A stretch of DNA of 64,000 nt. Source: Prevotella sp. GTDB taxonomy: Bacteria; Bacteroidota; Bacteroidia; Bacteroidales; Bacteroidaceae. A program made the translations under genes and the position numbers. Below are positions 1-8,999 of this stretch, piece by piece. Where the stretch lies: NCBI GenBank assembly GCA_017462915.1, contig JAFTQG010000044.1, positions 1 to 64,000 of the forward strand, written 5' to 3'. Every line of letters begins with the position of its first letter. Position 1 is the first letter of the stretch. The notes beneath the pieces were generated by a model. It ran no database searches and was not told the DNA's origin. It was given only the letters and a program-made list of their open reading frames with translations.

Positions 1-5
1 CATGC

Positions 6-70
6 GAGAGGTGACACTTCTCTATGTAAAAGGTGACCCTTTGCCATGCAAAGGTGACCCTCGGGAATGT
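6..70. repeat. 22-bp-period palindrome array A (3 units)
   Basis: Three units of the form GGTGACA/GGTGACC begin at 10, 32 and 53, so the steps are 22 and 21 bp. The flanks are A-rich to the left and CTTT-like to the right, as in the four other arrays of this window. The right flank of unit 2 (CCTTTGC, 38-44) pairs with the left flank of unit 3 (GCAAAGG, 48-54). The array sits just past the 3' end of the HAD phosphatase gene and may extend beyond the window edge. Function is unknown. Confidence 0.7.
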
Positions 71-128
71 ATCATGTGCCTATAGTTATATCATCGGCAA
101 CGATGTCGGCGTAAAATGACGTTTCACG

Positions 129-566
129 TCAGAACTGCCACCATTTCTTCTTGGGCTTATATATAGGGTCTTGCTGTAGAGAACTGCTCTGCGCTGTCTC
201 GAAGATGATATCGTTATAAGTCTTGTTTTCCTTAATCATCCGGTATATCGTACCCCAGTCGGGGAGGCCTCCGATGTTTCTGTCGTCGATGAACATATCC
301 ACTTTTAGCTTACGCGAATAGATGTCGTTGTTCTCGCGCTCTTCTTCCGGATAGTCTCTGTTTATCGCCCAAAACTCAAGACCGCGCTCCTTACACCATT
401 TCACAGCATCGTCAAGGAGCTGTCCCTCACGTACTGTCCATAGAATCAGCCGGTGCTTCTCGGCGATAAGCATTTTCAGAGTCTCTATAGCAAAGGGCTG
501 TTCTTCACCTATCTCAGGATATTTGTGTGTTACGATTGTTCCGTCAAAATCTATAGCTATTGTCAT
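129..566 (-). CDS. BT0820-type HAD-superfamily phosphatase
   Basis: A 145-residue protein of the compact HAD hydrolase superfamily. Motif I is DFDGT (nucleophile Asp6 and acid/base Asp8). Thr44 in ILWTVREG fits motif II, and the acidic pair Asp94-Asp95 in FIDDRN fits motif IV. This short cap-less form is common in Bacteroidetes and is usually called BT0820 family hydrolase; its substrate is not established. The ATG at 566 is the only sensible start because the catalytic strand begins at once. It reads away from a repeat element that ends 46 bp upstream of the start codon, so its promoter lies close to or inside that element. It appears monocistronic within the window. Confidence 0.85.
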   Translation of the reverse strand: MTIAIDFDGTIVTHKYPEIGEEQPFAIETLKMLIAEKHRLILWTVREGQLLDDAVKWCKERGLEFWAINRDYPEEERENNDIYSRKLKVDMFIDDRNIGGLPDWGTIYRMIKENKTYNDIIFETAQSSSLQQDPIYKPKKKWWQF

Positions 567-612
567 ATATGTTGTTTTTTTTTGAATAGTGGTCTGGCGT
601 AATTCCTGTTTG

Positions 613-901
613 ATAAGTAAGTGAATAAAATTAATGTATGATATAAGGCGCAGTTGTTTTTGAGATGTTTTCCGTCTTGGAACGAAGGAACATAGCGGGC
701 TATGTGACTGAGTACAAAGGCGAAAACAGCCGAAAAGAACAAACTGATGTCGTTTGGTGGTTTAGTCGTTTAGTGGTTAGTGTTGTTGCTGACAACAAAA
801 TAACCAAACAACAAAATAACCAAACAACCAATTTATGCATACAAGATTTTACTACTCATTTCGTTATAGATTGTATCGTTTAATTTTGTTTACTTACTTA
901 T
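613..901 (-). mobile_element. MITE-like element, copy 1 (with internal insertion)
   Basis: The ends are ATAAGTAAGT (613-622) and ACTTACTTAT (892-901). Between them the sequence matches, in reverse orientation, the two other copies at 45709-45909 and 48558-48752. Shared blocks include the sub-palindrome around AGCGGGCT and the GAGATGTTTT block. This copy is 289 bp rather than ~200 because about 90 bp have been inserted near 745-832. The insert has a G/T-rich arm followed by two exact copies of a 16-base A/C-rich unit (796-811 and 812-827). No transposase is encoded. The 72-codon open frame inside it is not credible as a gene. Confidence 0.75.
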
Positions 902-905
902 TAAA

Positions 906-950
906 AATAAAGGTGTCCCTCTACATTTACTGTTGTATAGGGACACATTG
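906..950 (-). terminator. Intrinsic terminator of the polysaccharide operon
   Basis: GTGTCCCT (913-920) pairs with AGGGACAC (939-946). On the minus strand the stem is followed by a T-rich run. It lies just past the stop codon of the tyrosine autokinase. Confidence 0.65.
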
Positions 951-969
951 TTGATATTATTGTCAGTGA

Positions 970-3465
970 TTATTGCTTCACGGAATCATCATTCATGCTA
1001 CTGTAATGGCTGTTTGCATAGTTGCCGTAGTTCTTGTAGTTACCGTATCTGCCGTATCTTCCATACTTTCCGTATTTGCCATACTTTCCATATCCGTATG
1101 TATAACTGTGTGTCTTCTTTGTGAAGTCTATACTGTTGATAACTATAGAGATATTGTTCAGCTTCTTTTCTGTTGCCAGCTGATTGATGTATGAGATGGA
1201 GTTCTTTGGAGTGTAGTCGGCGCGGCAGATGCAGAGTGTTGCATTTGCTAAGCGGGCTATGCTGAGTGTATCTGTGACAATGCCGAACGGAGGTGTATCG
1301 ATGATGATGTAGTCATACATGTTTTTAAGGTGTTCGAAGACCTCATCAAGGACCTCCCTTGTCACGAGTTCTGCAGGGTTCGGTGGGATAGGGCCGGCAA
1401 AAAGGACATCCAGATTCTTGTTTGCTCCGGAGTTCACTATATTGCTCCTTACATCCTGCTCGCTCACTGTATCCCTGGTGAGCAGCGGTGTGATGCCATG
1501 TATCCTGTCATTCACTCCGAAGAGCTCGGCGAGGCGAGGCTTGCGGACGTCAAGTCCTACGATGATAATCTTTTTGCCGAGCAGCGCAAGGCTTATGGCA
1601 AGATTAGAGGCGATGAATGTCTTGCCTTCTCCTGCTGTACTTGATGTTACCATGATGACTTTCTCTGTCTCCTTCATGGTAAAGAGTACGTTTGTTCGCA
1701 GACTTCGGAAGACCTCCGTAATCATGTTGTTCGTGTTTTCATGCACGACGATGCCCGACTTGGACTTCACGGTCTCGCTTGCCACCGGGACATCTCCTGA
1801 TATAGGAATCTTTGTCATCTTCTCCACATCATCACGTCCTTCGATCTTGTAGCGCATGAGCTGTATAAGAACGAATATACCCAAAGGAATGGCGATGCCA
1901 AGTACAAGAGCCATAAGCATTATCGTATTATCTTTTGGCGCAATCTTACCTACAAGGCTTGGTTCATCGATGATCTTTCCTTTGTTCACAGTAGCGGCAA
2001 GTGATATAGAGTTTTCCTCGCGCTTTTGGAGGAGCATGAGGTAGAGTCCAGAGCTGACTTCCTGCTGTCTGCCTATCCTGTTGAGAATGCGCTCCTGGCT
2101 TGGCGACTCCTGAACACGGGTGTTGTATTTCGCGAGCTGTGACTTGATGGCATCACGTTGGATATACAGGTTTTTTCTTGCCTGTGTTATAGCTTTATTG
2201 ATGCTTGCTGTGAGAGTGTTGAGCTGCTCAGTGAAAGGTGTCACGGTTGGACTGTTCTCACTTGCAGTGCGCATAAGACGGCTGCGCTCCAGTGCTATCT
2301 GGTTGTATTGGCTGATGAGTGTTGAAGCCGTAGGATCGGTAAGTCCGACATTGGACGGTAATGTCTGGTACTTGTTTTGTGGCATGGCCATATAGTCCTT
2401 GATACCGTCAAGCAAGGCAATCTGTGTATTCATGTCTGCCAGTTGCTGGTCGTAGGTGCTGGTATGTGCCATAGCGTCTGCAGCATTGGCCTGAACCTCA
2501 AAGACTTGGCTTTTGCGTTTGAAAGCTTCAAGCTGGCTCTCTGTCTCTCCAAGTTCGGAGCTGATTTTCTCCAGACGGTTGTTGATGAATTCTTCTGTGC
2601 GTATAGCTATGGTGTTCTTGTCCGCATTGGCTTCTTCATTATAGCTTTTCACCAATTGGTTGAGATAGTCCAAGGCCCTGTCAGGAATTTCATCGTTGAT
2701 TGTTATCAATGCAATTGATGTTGCTTTGGTTGTTGGTGCAACGCTTATCTTGCCGGCATAGACATCTGCAATGTTCTTTGGAGGGTTTATTGTTACATAT
2801 AATGTCTTGCCCTTCTCAAGATTCCATAGGTGTTTTGGGTTGGCAGAAATCTTGATATTGCCAGCAGCGGTGGAGAGATGTGCCGGGAGGGTTGTGACCG
2901 TGGTGTTTATCTTGTATTGACCTGGTGCACCGTTCTTGTCTGTAGCGGCATATTGGCCCGTGATGTTGTATTTCCCGTTTTGATAGTTTATTTCCATCAT
3001 AATGGGTGATTTCAACTTCTCAAGAGATGCTTCATCAAGGTCTGCGATAAGCGGCTGTGTACCATATATAAGCTGGTCTTTTATCTTCCCCTCAATCTTG
3101 TATGTTGTATACAGCTTGAGTTTCTTGACAGCGTCAAGTGCAATGGAATGGGATGCTATGATTTCCATTTCGTTGCTTATGCCGCTTGAATTTGTCATTA
3201 TGCCGAGATTCTCGGCCTCAAGCAATGCATCACCTGAAGACTTGCCTTTATTGTCTTGTATGAATATCTTTGTGATGGCTTGGTATGTCGGTGTAGTATA
3301 TCTGACGTATGCTATGCTGACAGCCATACAGAATACGACTGACAGTACAAACCATTTCCAGTTAAGTATAAATATGGATAATATAAATTGCAAGTTAAAC
3401 GTGGAATTCTCCTCTGTCTCTGTTGCAATATTATTTACAGGGTTTTGTAATGTATTCTCTTCCAT
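970..3465 (-). CDS. Polysaccharide chain-length/export tyrosine autokinase (Wzc-type)
   Basis: An 831-residue inner-membrane BY-kinase that controls length and export of surface polysaccharide together with a Wza outer-membrane protein. The N-terminal Wzz domain has a membrane segment at about residues 36-56. A long periplasmic region with coiled coil follows, then a second membrane segment near 515-540, then a cytoplasmic ATPase domain. That domain has a Walker A (SSTAGEGKT), an A' motif (VGLDVRKP) and a Walker B (YIIIDTPP). The last ~45 residues hold 12 tyrosines in a (G-K/R/N-Y) repeat, the expected autophosphorylation cluster. It is the last gene of a leftward operon, 33 bp after rfbA. 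The matching wza lies at 31.1 kb. Confidence 0.93.
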   Translation of the reverse strand: MEENTLQNPVNNIATETEENSTFNLQFILSIFILNWKWFVLSVVFCMAVSIAYVRYTTPTYQAITKIFIQDNKGKSSGDALLEAENLGIMTNSSGISNEMEIIASHSIALDAVKKLKLYTTYKIEGKIKDQLIYGTQPLIADLDEASLEKLKSPIMMEINYQNGKYNITGQYAATDKNGAPGQYKINTTVTTLPAHLSTAAGNIKISANPKHLWNLEKGKTLYVTINPPKNIADVYAGKISVAPTTKATSIALITINDEIPDRALDYLNQLVKSYNEEANADKNTIAIRTEEFINNRLEKISSELGETESQLEAFKRKSQVFEVQANAADAMAHTSTYDQQLADMNTQIALLDGIKDYMAMPQNKYQTLPSNVGLTDPTASTLISQYNQIALERSRLMRTASENSPTVTPFTEQLNTLTASINKAITQARKNLYIQRDAIKSQLAKYNTRVQESPSQERILNRIGRQQEVSSGLYLMLLQKREENSISLAATVNKGKIIDEPSLVGKIAPKDNTIMLMALVLGIAIPLGIFVLIQLMRYKIEGRDDVEKMTKIPISGDVPVASETVKSKSGIVVHENTNNMITEVFRSLRTNVLFTMKETEKVIMVTSSTAGEGKTFIASNLAISLALLGKKIIIVGLDVRKPRLAELFGVNDRIHGITPLLTRDTVSEQDVRSNIVNSGANKNLDVLFAGPIPPNPAELVTREVLDEVFEHLKNMYDYIIIDTPPFGIVTDTLSIARLANATLCICRADYTPKNSISYINQLATEKKLNNISIVINSIDFTKKTHSYTYGYGKYGKYGKYGRYGRYGNYKNYGNYANSHYSSMNDDSVKQ

Positions 3466-3498
3466 TTTTTTATTGAATATATTTAGATGGTGGCATCT

Positions 3499-4371
3499 CT
3501 ATTTGAGCAGATTCAGAAGATACTTGCCATAGTCGTTTTTTGCCATAGGAGAGGCTACTTTGCGGAGAGTATCAGCAGTGATCCAGTTGTTGCGGAATGC
3601 TATTTCTTCCAGACATGCTATTTTCAGACCTTGACGTTTTTCTATCACTTCGATGAACGTGGATGCTTCCGCCAGAGAGTCGTGTGTGCCGGTGTCAAGC
3701 CATGCGAATCCGCGTGGAAGAGTCTGTACTTTAAGTGATTTCCTGTCAAGATACGTTTGATTGACGGTCGTTATTTCAAGTTCTCCACGTGCTGACGGCT
3801 TGATGTTCTTTGCTATTTCCACAACGGAGTTAGGATAGAAATACAGACCTACGACAGCATAGTTTGACTTCGGCTTCACCGGCTTCTCCTCTATAGAAAG
3901 ACAGTTGCCTTCTGCGTCGAACTCCGCTACGCCATACCGCTCAGGATCATTTACCCAATATCCGAATACTGTAGCATTGCCGTCTTGCTCGGCGTTAAGC
4001 ACACTTTGTTTCAAAACGCTTGTAAAACCTGTACCATGGAAGATGTTGTCACCAAGTACAAGGCAGACACTGTCATTGCCGATGAATTTCTCGCCTATAA
4101 TGAATGCCTGTGCAAGGCCGTCTGGTGAAGGCTGTTCTGCATAGGTGAACTCAACTCCTATATCGTGACCATCGCCAAGGAGGCGCTTGAATCCAGGAAG
4201 GTCGTGAGGTGTGGAGATGATAAGTATCTCGCGGATACCGGCATTCATCAATACCGATACAGGATAATAAATCATCGGTTTGTCAAAAATGGGAATCAAT
4301 TGCTTGCTGATGCCTTTTGTAATAGGATAGAGGCGTGTGCCGGATCCTCCGGCCAATACAATACCTTTCAT
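3499..4371 (-). CDS. rfbA: Glucose-1-phosphate thymidylyltransferase
   Basis: A 290-residue nucleotidyltransferase that makes dTDP-glucose from dTTP and glucose 1-phosphate, the first step of the dTDP-rhamnose pathway. The N-terminal signature [17 protein letters not shown] and the following KPMIYYP block are diagnostic, and the length is normal for RmlA/RfbA. It lies between the initiating sugar transferase and the tyrosine autokinase on the same strand, so it supplies activated sugar for that polysaccharide. rfbB and rfbD are not in the window, and rfbC is 14 kb away at 18.7 kb. Confidence 0.95.
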   Translation of the reverse strand: MKGIVLAGGSGTRLYPITKGISKQLIPIFDKPMIYYPVSVLMNAGIREILIISTPHDLPGFKRLLGDGHDIGVEFTYAEQPSPDGLAQAFIIGEKFIGNDSVCLVLGDNIFHGTGFTSVLKQSVLNAEQDGNATVFGYWVNDPERYGVAEFDAEGNCLSIEEKPVKPKSNYAVVGLYFYPNSVVEIAKNIKPSARGELEITTVNQTYLDRKSLKVQTLPRGFAWLDTGTHDSLAEASTFIEVIEKRQGLKIACLEEIAFRNNWITADTLRKVASPMAKNDYGKYLLNLLK

Positions 4372-4426
4372 ATGAGTGTGTATAATATTATTGTATTATT
4401 ATTATCTATTTGAAATACTTGTTGGA

Positions 4427-5860
4427 TTAATATGCGTGTTTATCTGGGTGTATTACAGACCATGCTGTGCGGAATATGATTTCCATGTCAAGCTTGAAAG
4501 ACCAATTCTCGTTGTACCAGATATCTCTTTTCACACGTTCTTCCATCTGCCAAAGCTCCTTGGTCTCACCACGGAATCCTGTCACTTGTGCCCATCCTGT
4601 TATTCCGGGTTTTGAGAAGTGGCGCACCATATATTTTGAGATGGCGGCAGAGTACATTTCCGTATGCAGAAGCATGTGCGGACGGGGGCCGACAATGCTC
4701 ATGTCGCCTTTCAGTACATTGAGGAACTGTGGTAACTCATCAATGTTCGTCTTGCGCATGAAATCTCCAAAAGCAAATTTCCTCGGGTCGTTCTTGGATG
4801 CCTGGAGTCGGTCTGCGTCTTTGTTGACGTGCATGGAACGGAACTTATACAGCAAGAATGTCTTGCCGTTCATGCCTGTGCGTTCCTGCTTGAAGAACAG
4901 GGGACCTGGACTCTGTATCTTGATGAATACCCAGACGATAGGTATTATTGGCAATAGGAATATGCATGCGATGGAAGAGAACACTATGTCAAATATACGC
5001 TTGGCAATCCTGTTGTCTATACGGTTTATGCTGTTCGTGTGGTTAGTGAACAATGTATAATCGCCGAAAGGTATAGGAGAAAGGTTCAGACTCAAGTTCG
5101 AGTATATACGTGGTACCAGATAGAATTGGATGACGTGCTTGTCACAATAACGTATGATATCGTTGATGTCCTCTCTGTCTTCTGTATCATCTGTGGACAG
5201 GGAGCACATTATCATATCAGGCGTAATGGGATCCTTACCGTCTCTCATATCCTGCACCAATCCGCTTCTTGTTCCGAGCTTTTCGAATATCTCTGGAGCT
5301 GATTGTATCTCATTATTGCTGTAATATCCCTTAACGTCATAACCTATGGAGGATATTTCTTTCATCTGAAGATAGATGTCAAGGTTGGCAGGGTCACTGC
5401 CGATGAAAACCACGGAACGAAGGTTGTGGCCTGAACGACGTATCTTGTTGAGCAACATGCGCTCGATGAAACGTGCGAGAATTGTTGCGGAGAAATATAT
5501 TATGGCGTATGATAGTGAGAAGCCAATGATGTGGTCAGGCCTGTCAAGGACGATATGCAGTATGATTATAAGAGCAAGGGCTTGTACTAATGTCAGGCGG
5601 AATATGCGAAGTATGACACTTGTGATGTTGATGCGTCTCGCATGGATTATGGTTTTGTAAAAAGACAGACTTATGATGGCTGCCATTGTTATATAAAATG
5701 CTCCCTTGACGGGGCTTGCCAGGATTCCTTGTGGAATCATGATGCCGTCAATGTTGAGGAGACACCAATAAGTTAGGTTCGCCAAAACAATATCCATTAA
5801 TGTAATGGCAATCAAAACCATTATGCTGCTGTTTGAATGAACTCTGTCGAAATTAGCCAT
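4427..5860 (-). CDS. Undecaprenyl-phosphate glucose phosphotransferase (WcaJ-type)
   Basis: A 477-residue polyprenyl glycosylphosphotransferase that transfers a phosphosugar to undecaprenyl phosphate and so starts exopolysaccharide repeat synthesis. The N-terminal half has about four or five membrane segments and a nucleotide-binding-like stretch. The C-terminal catalytic domain carries the KRIFDI block, the SPGPLFFKQERTG motif, DELPQF and VGPRPHM. I chose the ATG at 5860. The longer frame to 5890 begins with TTG and would overlap the -7 box TAAATTTG at 5895-5888. It is the first gene of the leftward operon with rfbA and the autokinase. Confidence 0.9.
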   Translation of the reverse strand: MANFDRVHSNSSIMVLIAITLMDIVLANLTYWCLLNIDGIMIPQGILASPVKGAFYITMAAIISLSFYKTIIHARRINITSVILRIFRLTLVQALALIIILHIVLDRPDHIIGFSLSYAIIYFSATILARFIERMLLNKIRRSGHNLRSVVFIGSDPANLDIYLQMKEISSIGYDVKGYYSNNEIQSAPEIFEKLGTRSGLVQDMRDGKDPITPDMIMCSLSTDDTEDREDINDIIRYCDKHVIQFYLVPRIYSNLSLNLSPIPFGDYTLFTNHTNSINRIDNRIAKRIFDIVFSSIACIFLLPIIPIVWVFIKIQSPGPLFFKQERTGMNGKTFLLYKFRSMHVNKDADRLQASKNDPRKFAFGDFMRKTNIDELPQFLNVLKGDMSIVGPRPHMLLHTEMYSAAISKYMVRHFSKPGITGWAQVTGFRGETKELWQMEERVKRDIWYNENWSFKLDMEIIFRTAWSVIHPDKHAY

Positions 5861-5887
5861 GCCTTTGTTTGTTGTGAATATTCTGTG

Positions 5888-5895
5888 CAAATTTA
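5888..5895 (-). promoter_or_regulatory. -7 box for the polysaccharide operon
   Basis: TAAATTTG on the minus strand fits the Bacteroidetes TAnnTTTG -7 element. It lies 28 bp upstream of the chosen ATG at 5860. No good -33 TTTG is seen, so only the -7 element is supported. Confidence 0.45.
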
Positions 5896-5956
5896 CACAA
5901 AAAAAGAGAAATGCACAAACTTTTTGGGTGGCATTTTGACGAAATGCGTTCTTTTT

Positions 5957-5988
5957 CTTGTGTAATCCATAAAAAATGACTAATTTTG
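5957..5988 (+). promoter_or_regulatory. Promoter of the 6.0 kb gene
   Basis: CTTG (5957-5960), a 20-base spacer, then TAATTTTG (5981-5988), 31 bp before the ATG. It fits the Bacteroidetes sigma consensus except for the first base of the -33 box. Confidence 0.55.
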
Positions 5989-6019
5989 CTCTCGAATTTT
6001 AACTATCAAAGATATAGAA

Positions 6020-6634
6020 ATGGGATTTTTAGATAATTTATTCGGAAGGAAACACAAGGATAAAGAACCTGGAATAGAGGACTTCATGACCCTGATAAGG
6101 GTTTATTTCCAGGCTTCTATAGCTACAAATGTGGGCATAACAAATCTTGCCATGCTTCCGGATCTTAGGGTTTTCAAATCTACACTCAAGATTGCAACTG
6201 TAAACAACAAACTCGGTGTAGGTGAGCGCACACGTTGTCGCAAGATGCTTGCTGACATGTATGGCTTGGAAGATGACTTTTATAAAGAGATAGACCAAAG
6301 TGTGAAGAAGAACTGCCGTAAGATGCAGGATGTTCAGGTATACTTTGTGCAGTTCCAGACATTCACGCAGGAGCTGATGATGCTTCTGGGCAATATCATG
6401 AAGTTCAAGCTACGTCTTCCTTCGTTCTTCAAGGGGACGTTGCGTACTATGACGGAAAAGACTGTTAATGATATCTTTAACAAGAATGATTATGACAATC
6501 CTGCAACCATGAAGACTGTGATGGATCTCCGCGCCCTTTCAAAGAGGTTGGGCTTCTCAGAACAGTGGGTTGCAGACTTCGCATACCAGCTTATCATGCT
6601 TGCAAAGAAAGAGCCAGCCGTGAAGGAAAAATAA
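6020..6634 (+). CDS. Conserved Bacteroidales protein of unknown function
   Basis: A 204-residue soluble, mostly helical protein with no signal peptide, membrane segment or recognisable catalytic motif. It begins with MGFLDNLFGRK, a short amphipathic start seen in many small cytoplasmic proteins, and is basic at its C-terminus. A promoter-like pair lies directly upstream. A second -7 box (TAATTTTG, 6686-6693) lies between it and the next gene, so it may be transcribed alone ahead of the zapA-rny operon. I do not recognise the family and assign no function. Confidence 0.7.
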   Translation: MGFLDNLFGRKHKDKEPGIEDFMTLIRVYFQASIATNVGITNLAMLPDLRVFKSTLKIATVNNKLGVGERTRCRKMLADMYGLEDDFYKEIDQSVKKNCRKMQDVQVYFVQFQTFTQELMMLLGNIMKFKLRLPSFFKGTLRTMTEKTVNDIFNKNDYDNPATMKTVMDLRALSKRLGFSEQWVADFAYQLIMLAKKEPAVKEK

Positions 6635-6714
6635 AAAAATAGTTAAACTTTCCCGTGTTAGTAAGTTGGTCTCATGTTAAATGACTAATTTTGCAAAAAT
6701 AAATATTTATCTGT

Positions 6715-7020
6715 ATGACATGTTCTGAGAAGGATATCCAAGATTTTTCTTTACTCATAAGACAGTTGCTGCTCAAGTATAAAGAGACGCGACAGGAACT
6801 TCGTGAAGTAAAGAAACTGCTTGCCGCTCAGGAAAAATCCGTCAAGGATATGGAGATGCTTGCCACTGCCTCAATGCATGACTATGACATGCTGAAGGCA
6901 GCGCGTATCATGGAAATCGGGGATGGGGACTTGGAGGCAGCACGCAAGCATGTCAACAAGCTTATCCGTGATGTCGACAGATGCATAACTCTACTTACAG
7001 AGCAACAAGACGGCCTCTGA
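6715..7020 (+). CDS. Small coiled-coil protein upstream of zapA
   Basis: A 101-residue, highly charged helical protein. Residues about 10-50 read as a coiled coil (KETRQELREVKKLLAAQE). It has no membrane segment. The start at 6715 is ATG and lies 21 bp after a -7 box TAATTTTG (6686-6693). It ends 20 bp before the zapA start, so the two are probably cotranscribed. Position next to zapA and its coiled coil suggest a role with cell-division factors, perhaps like ZapB, but that is inference from context only. Confidence 0.65.
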   Translation: MTCSEKDIQDFSLLIRQLLLKYKETRQELREVKKLLAAQEKSVKDMEMLATASMHDYDMLKAARIMEIGDGDLEAARKHVNKLIRDVDRCITLLTEQQDGL

Positions 7021-7039
7021 TAAATCATTGAGGAAGATT

Positions 7040-7339
7040 ATGGCTGAAGAGAAAAAACTTAATATAAGATTGCATATATACGATACAGACATGGCGGTGA
7101 AGATTGACCGTCAGGAGGAGGAAATGTATCGTCACCTTGCTTCGCTTATAACAGAAGTGGTAGGCAGCTATACAAGTTACTACAAGGGACTGAAGAGTGA
7201 GAAGGAGATACTCTATATGGCTCTTGTAGATATAGCCCTTCGTTATGAGCGTGAGGCAAAGCGCAATGATGTTACGCCATTCTCGGATGCCATTAAGAAA
7301 CTTTCTTTGGAGATTGATGAGGCACTGAAGGATGAGTAA
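7040..7339 (+). CDS. zapA: Cell division protein ZapA
   Basis: A 99-residue protein of the ZapA family, which bundles FtsZ filaments at mid-cell. It has the usual small N-terminal domain (LNIRLHIYDTDMAVKI) followed by a long C-terminal helix for dimer coiled coil. The ATG at 7040 is preferred over an in-frame TTG at 7028. A GAGGAAG stretch precedes the ATG by four bases, unusual in this genome where such sites are rare. rny follows after 37 bp, a gene order commonly seen in Bacteroidetes. Confidence 0.85.
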   Translation: MAEEKKLNIRLHIYDTDMAVKIDRQEEEMYRHLASLITEVVGSYTSYYKGLKSEKEILYMALVDIALRYEREAKRNDVTPFSDAIKKLSLEIDEALKDE

Positions 7340-7376
7340 CGTCGATTTTATTTAATCTTATATACATTAATTACAT

Positions 7377-8915
7377 ATGCTAATTCCAATTATTATAACA
7401 GCTGTTGCCGCATTGATTGTGGGAACAAGCGTGGGATACATCATTTTCCGATATGTCTTGAAAGGCAAGTATGGCGAGATGATTGCCACTGCCGAGAAAG
7501 AGGCGGAAGTAATGAAGGAGAAGAAACTCCTTGAAGTAAAGGCGAAATTCCTGAACAAGAAGAATGAACTTGAAAAGGAGTCACAGCACAGAAACCAGAA
7601 GCTCCAGCAGAGCGAACAGCGTGTACGTCAGCGTGAGCAGGAACTGAACAAGCACCAAAGTGAGCTTAACCGCAAGAGCCAGGAGCTTGAAAACGAGTCG
7701 AAGAAACTTGACAATGAGCGTAATCTTATTGCTGCCAAGACAGAAGAGCTTCAGAAGATGGAAGAGCAGGAACTGCATAAACTGGAGCAGATATCCGGTC
7801 TTTCTGCTGACGAGGCGAAAGCACGTCTTGTGGAGACTCTGAAGGACAAGGCACGTCTTGATGCACAGGCATATATCAATGACATTGTTGAGGAAGCTAA
7901 ACTCAATGCCAATCAGCAGGCACGCAAGATTGTTATCCAGACTATCCAGCGTACAGCCACAGAAACGGCTATTGAAAACAGTGTTTCTGTCTTCCATATT
8001 GATAATGACGAGGTAAAGGGCCGTATCATCGGACGTGAGGGTCGTAATATCCGTGCACTTGAAGCTGCTTGTGGTGTTGAAATCGTGGTTGATGATACGC
8101 CAGAGGCTATTGTTATCTCCGCTTTCGATCCTATCCGCCGTGAGATTTGCCGACTTGCACTGCATCAGCTCGTCGCTGACGGTCGAATACATCCGGCGCG
8201 TATCGAGGAAGTTGTAGCAAAGGTCAAGAAACAGCTTGACAATGAAATCATAGAGACAGGTAAGCGTACGACAATAGACCTTGGCATCCATGGTCTGCAT
8301 CCTGAGCTTGTACGTATCGTTGGTAAGATGAAGTATCGCTCTTCTTACGGCCAGAATCTGTTGCAGCATGCCCGTGAGACAGCCAATTTGTGTGCCGTTA
8401 TGGCAAGCGAGCTGGGACTTAATCCTAAGAAAGCCAAGCGTGCAGGTCTTCTCCATGATATAGGCAAGGTGCCTGATGAGGAGAATGAAATGCCACACGC
8501 TCTTTATGGTGCAAAGGTAGCGGAGAAGTATAAGGAGAAACCGGATATCTGCAATGCTATTGGTGCCCACCATGATGAGATGGAGATGCAGACGCTTCTC
8601 GCTCCGATTGTACAGGTCTGTGATGCAATATCCGGAGCTCGTCCTGGTGCCCGTCGCGAGATAGTCGAGGCTTACATCAAACGTCTTAATGACCTTGAGG
8701 CAATAGCTATGTCTTATCCAGGTGTGACGAAGACGTATGCTATTCAGGCTGGTCGAGAGCTCCGTGTCATTGTCGGTGCAGACAAGATGACTGACGCAGA
8801 GACAGAGGCTTTATCTGGAGAGATTGCAAACAAGATTCAGACAGAGATGACATATCCTGGACAGGTGAAGATTACAGTCATCCGTGAGACGCGCTCTGTT
8901 GCTTACGCAAAATAA
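7377..8915 (+). CDS. rny: Ribonuclease Y
   Basis: A 512-residue membrane-anchored endoribonuclease that begins mRNA decay. It has an N-terminal membrane segment (about residues 2-24), a long coiled coil to about 170, a KH RNA-binding domain with [15 protein letters not shown] (about 212-226), and an HD domain with [13 protein letters not shown] and LLHDIGKV containing the metal-binding His-Asp. Length matches the family. It is the last gene of the zapA operon, and a strong terminator follows at 8950. Confidence 0.96.
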   Translation: MLIPIIITAVAALIVGTSVGYIIFRYVLKGKYGEMIATAEKEAEVMKEKKLLEVKAKFLNKKNELEKESQHRNQKLQQSEQRVRQREQELNKHQSELNRKSQELENESKKLDNERNLIAAKTEELQKMEEQELHKLEQISGLSADEAKARLVETLKDKARLDAQAYINDIVEEAKLNANQQARKIVIQTIQRTATETAIENSVSVFHIDNDEVKGRIIGREGRNIRALEAACGVEIVVDDTPEAIVISAFDPIRREICRLALHQLVADGRIHPARIEEVVAKVKKQLDNEIIETGKRTTIDLGIHGLHPELVRIVGKMKYRSSYGQNLLQHARETANLCAVMASELGLNPKKAKRAGLLHDIGKVPDEENEMPHALYGAKVAEKYKEKPDICNAIGAHHDEMEMQTLLAPIVQVCDAISGARPGARREIVEAYIKRLNDLEAIAMSYPGVTKTYAIQAGRELRVIVGADKMTDAETEALSGEIANKIQTEMTYPGQVKITVIRETRSVAYAK

Positions 8916-8949
8916 TACGAAGGGCTGTAGCTCGTTTATATAAAAATAA

Positions 8950-8998
8950 GATGCAGGGATTTATCCGGTTATCGGATAAGTTCCTGCATCTTTTGTTT
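8950..8998 (+). terminator. Terminator after rny
   Basis: GATGCAGG (8950-8957) pairs with CCTGCATC (8983-8990). An inner stem TTATCCG/CGGATAA (8961-8967 and 8973-8979) extends it, and TTTTGTTTT follows. Confidence 0.8.
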
Positions 8999-8999
8999 T

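Noticed and set aside
665-883. 72-codon open frame on the plus strand
   Set aside because: It lies wholly inside a repeat element, has low-complexity content and no promoter or homologous logic.
5861-5890. TTG start at 5890 for the sugar transferase
   Set aside because: It would overlap the -7 box, and ATG 5860 gives the expected start.
7581-8573. 330-codon minus-strand frame opposite rny
   Set aside because: It is the antisense shadow of a clear RNase Y gene, rich in Leu and Cys with no domain.
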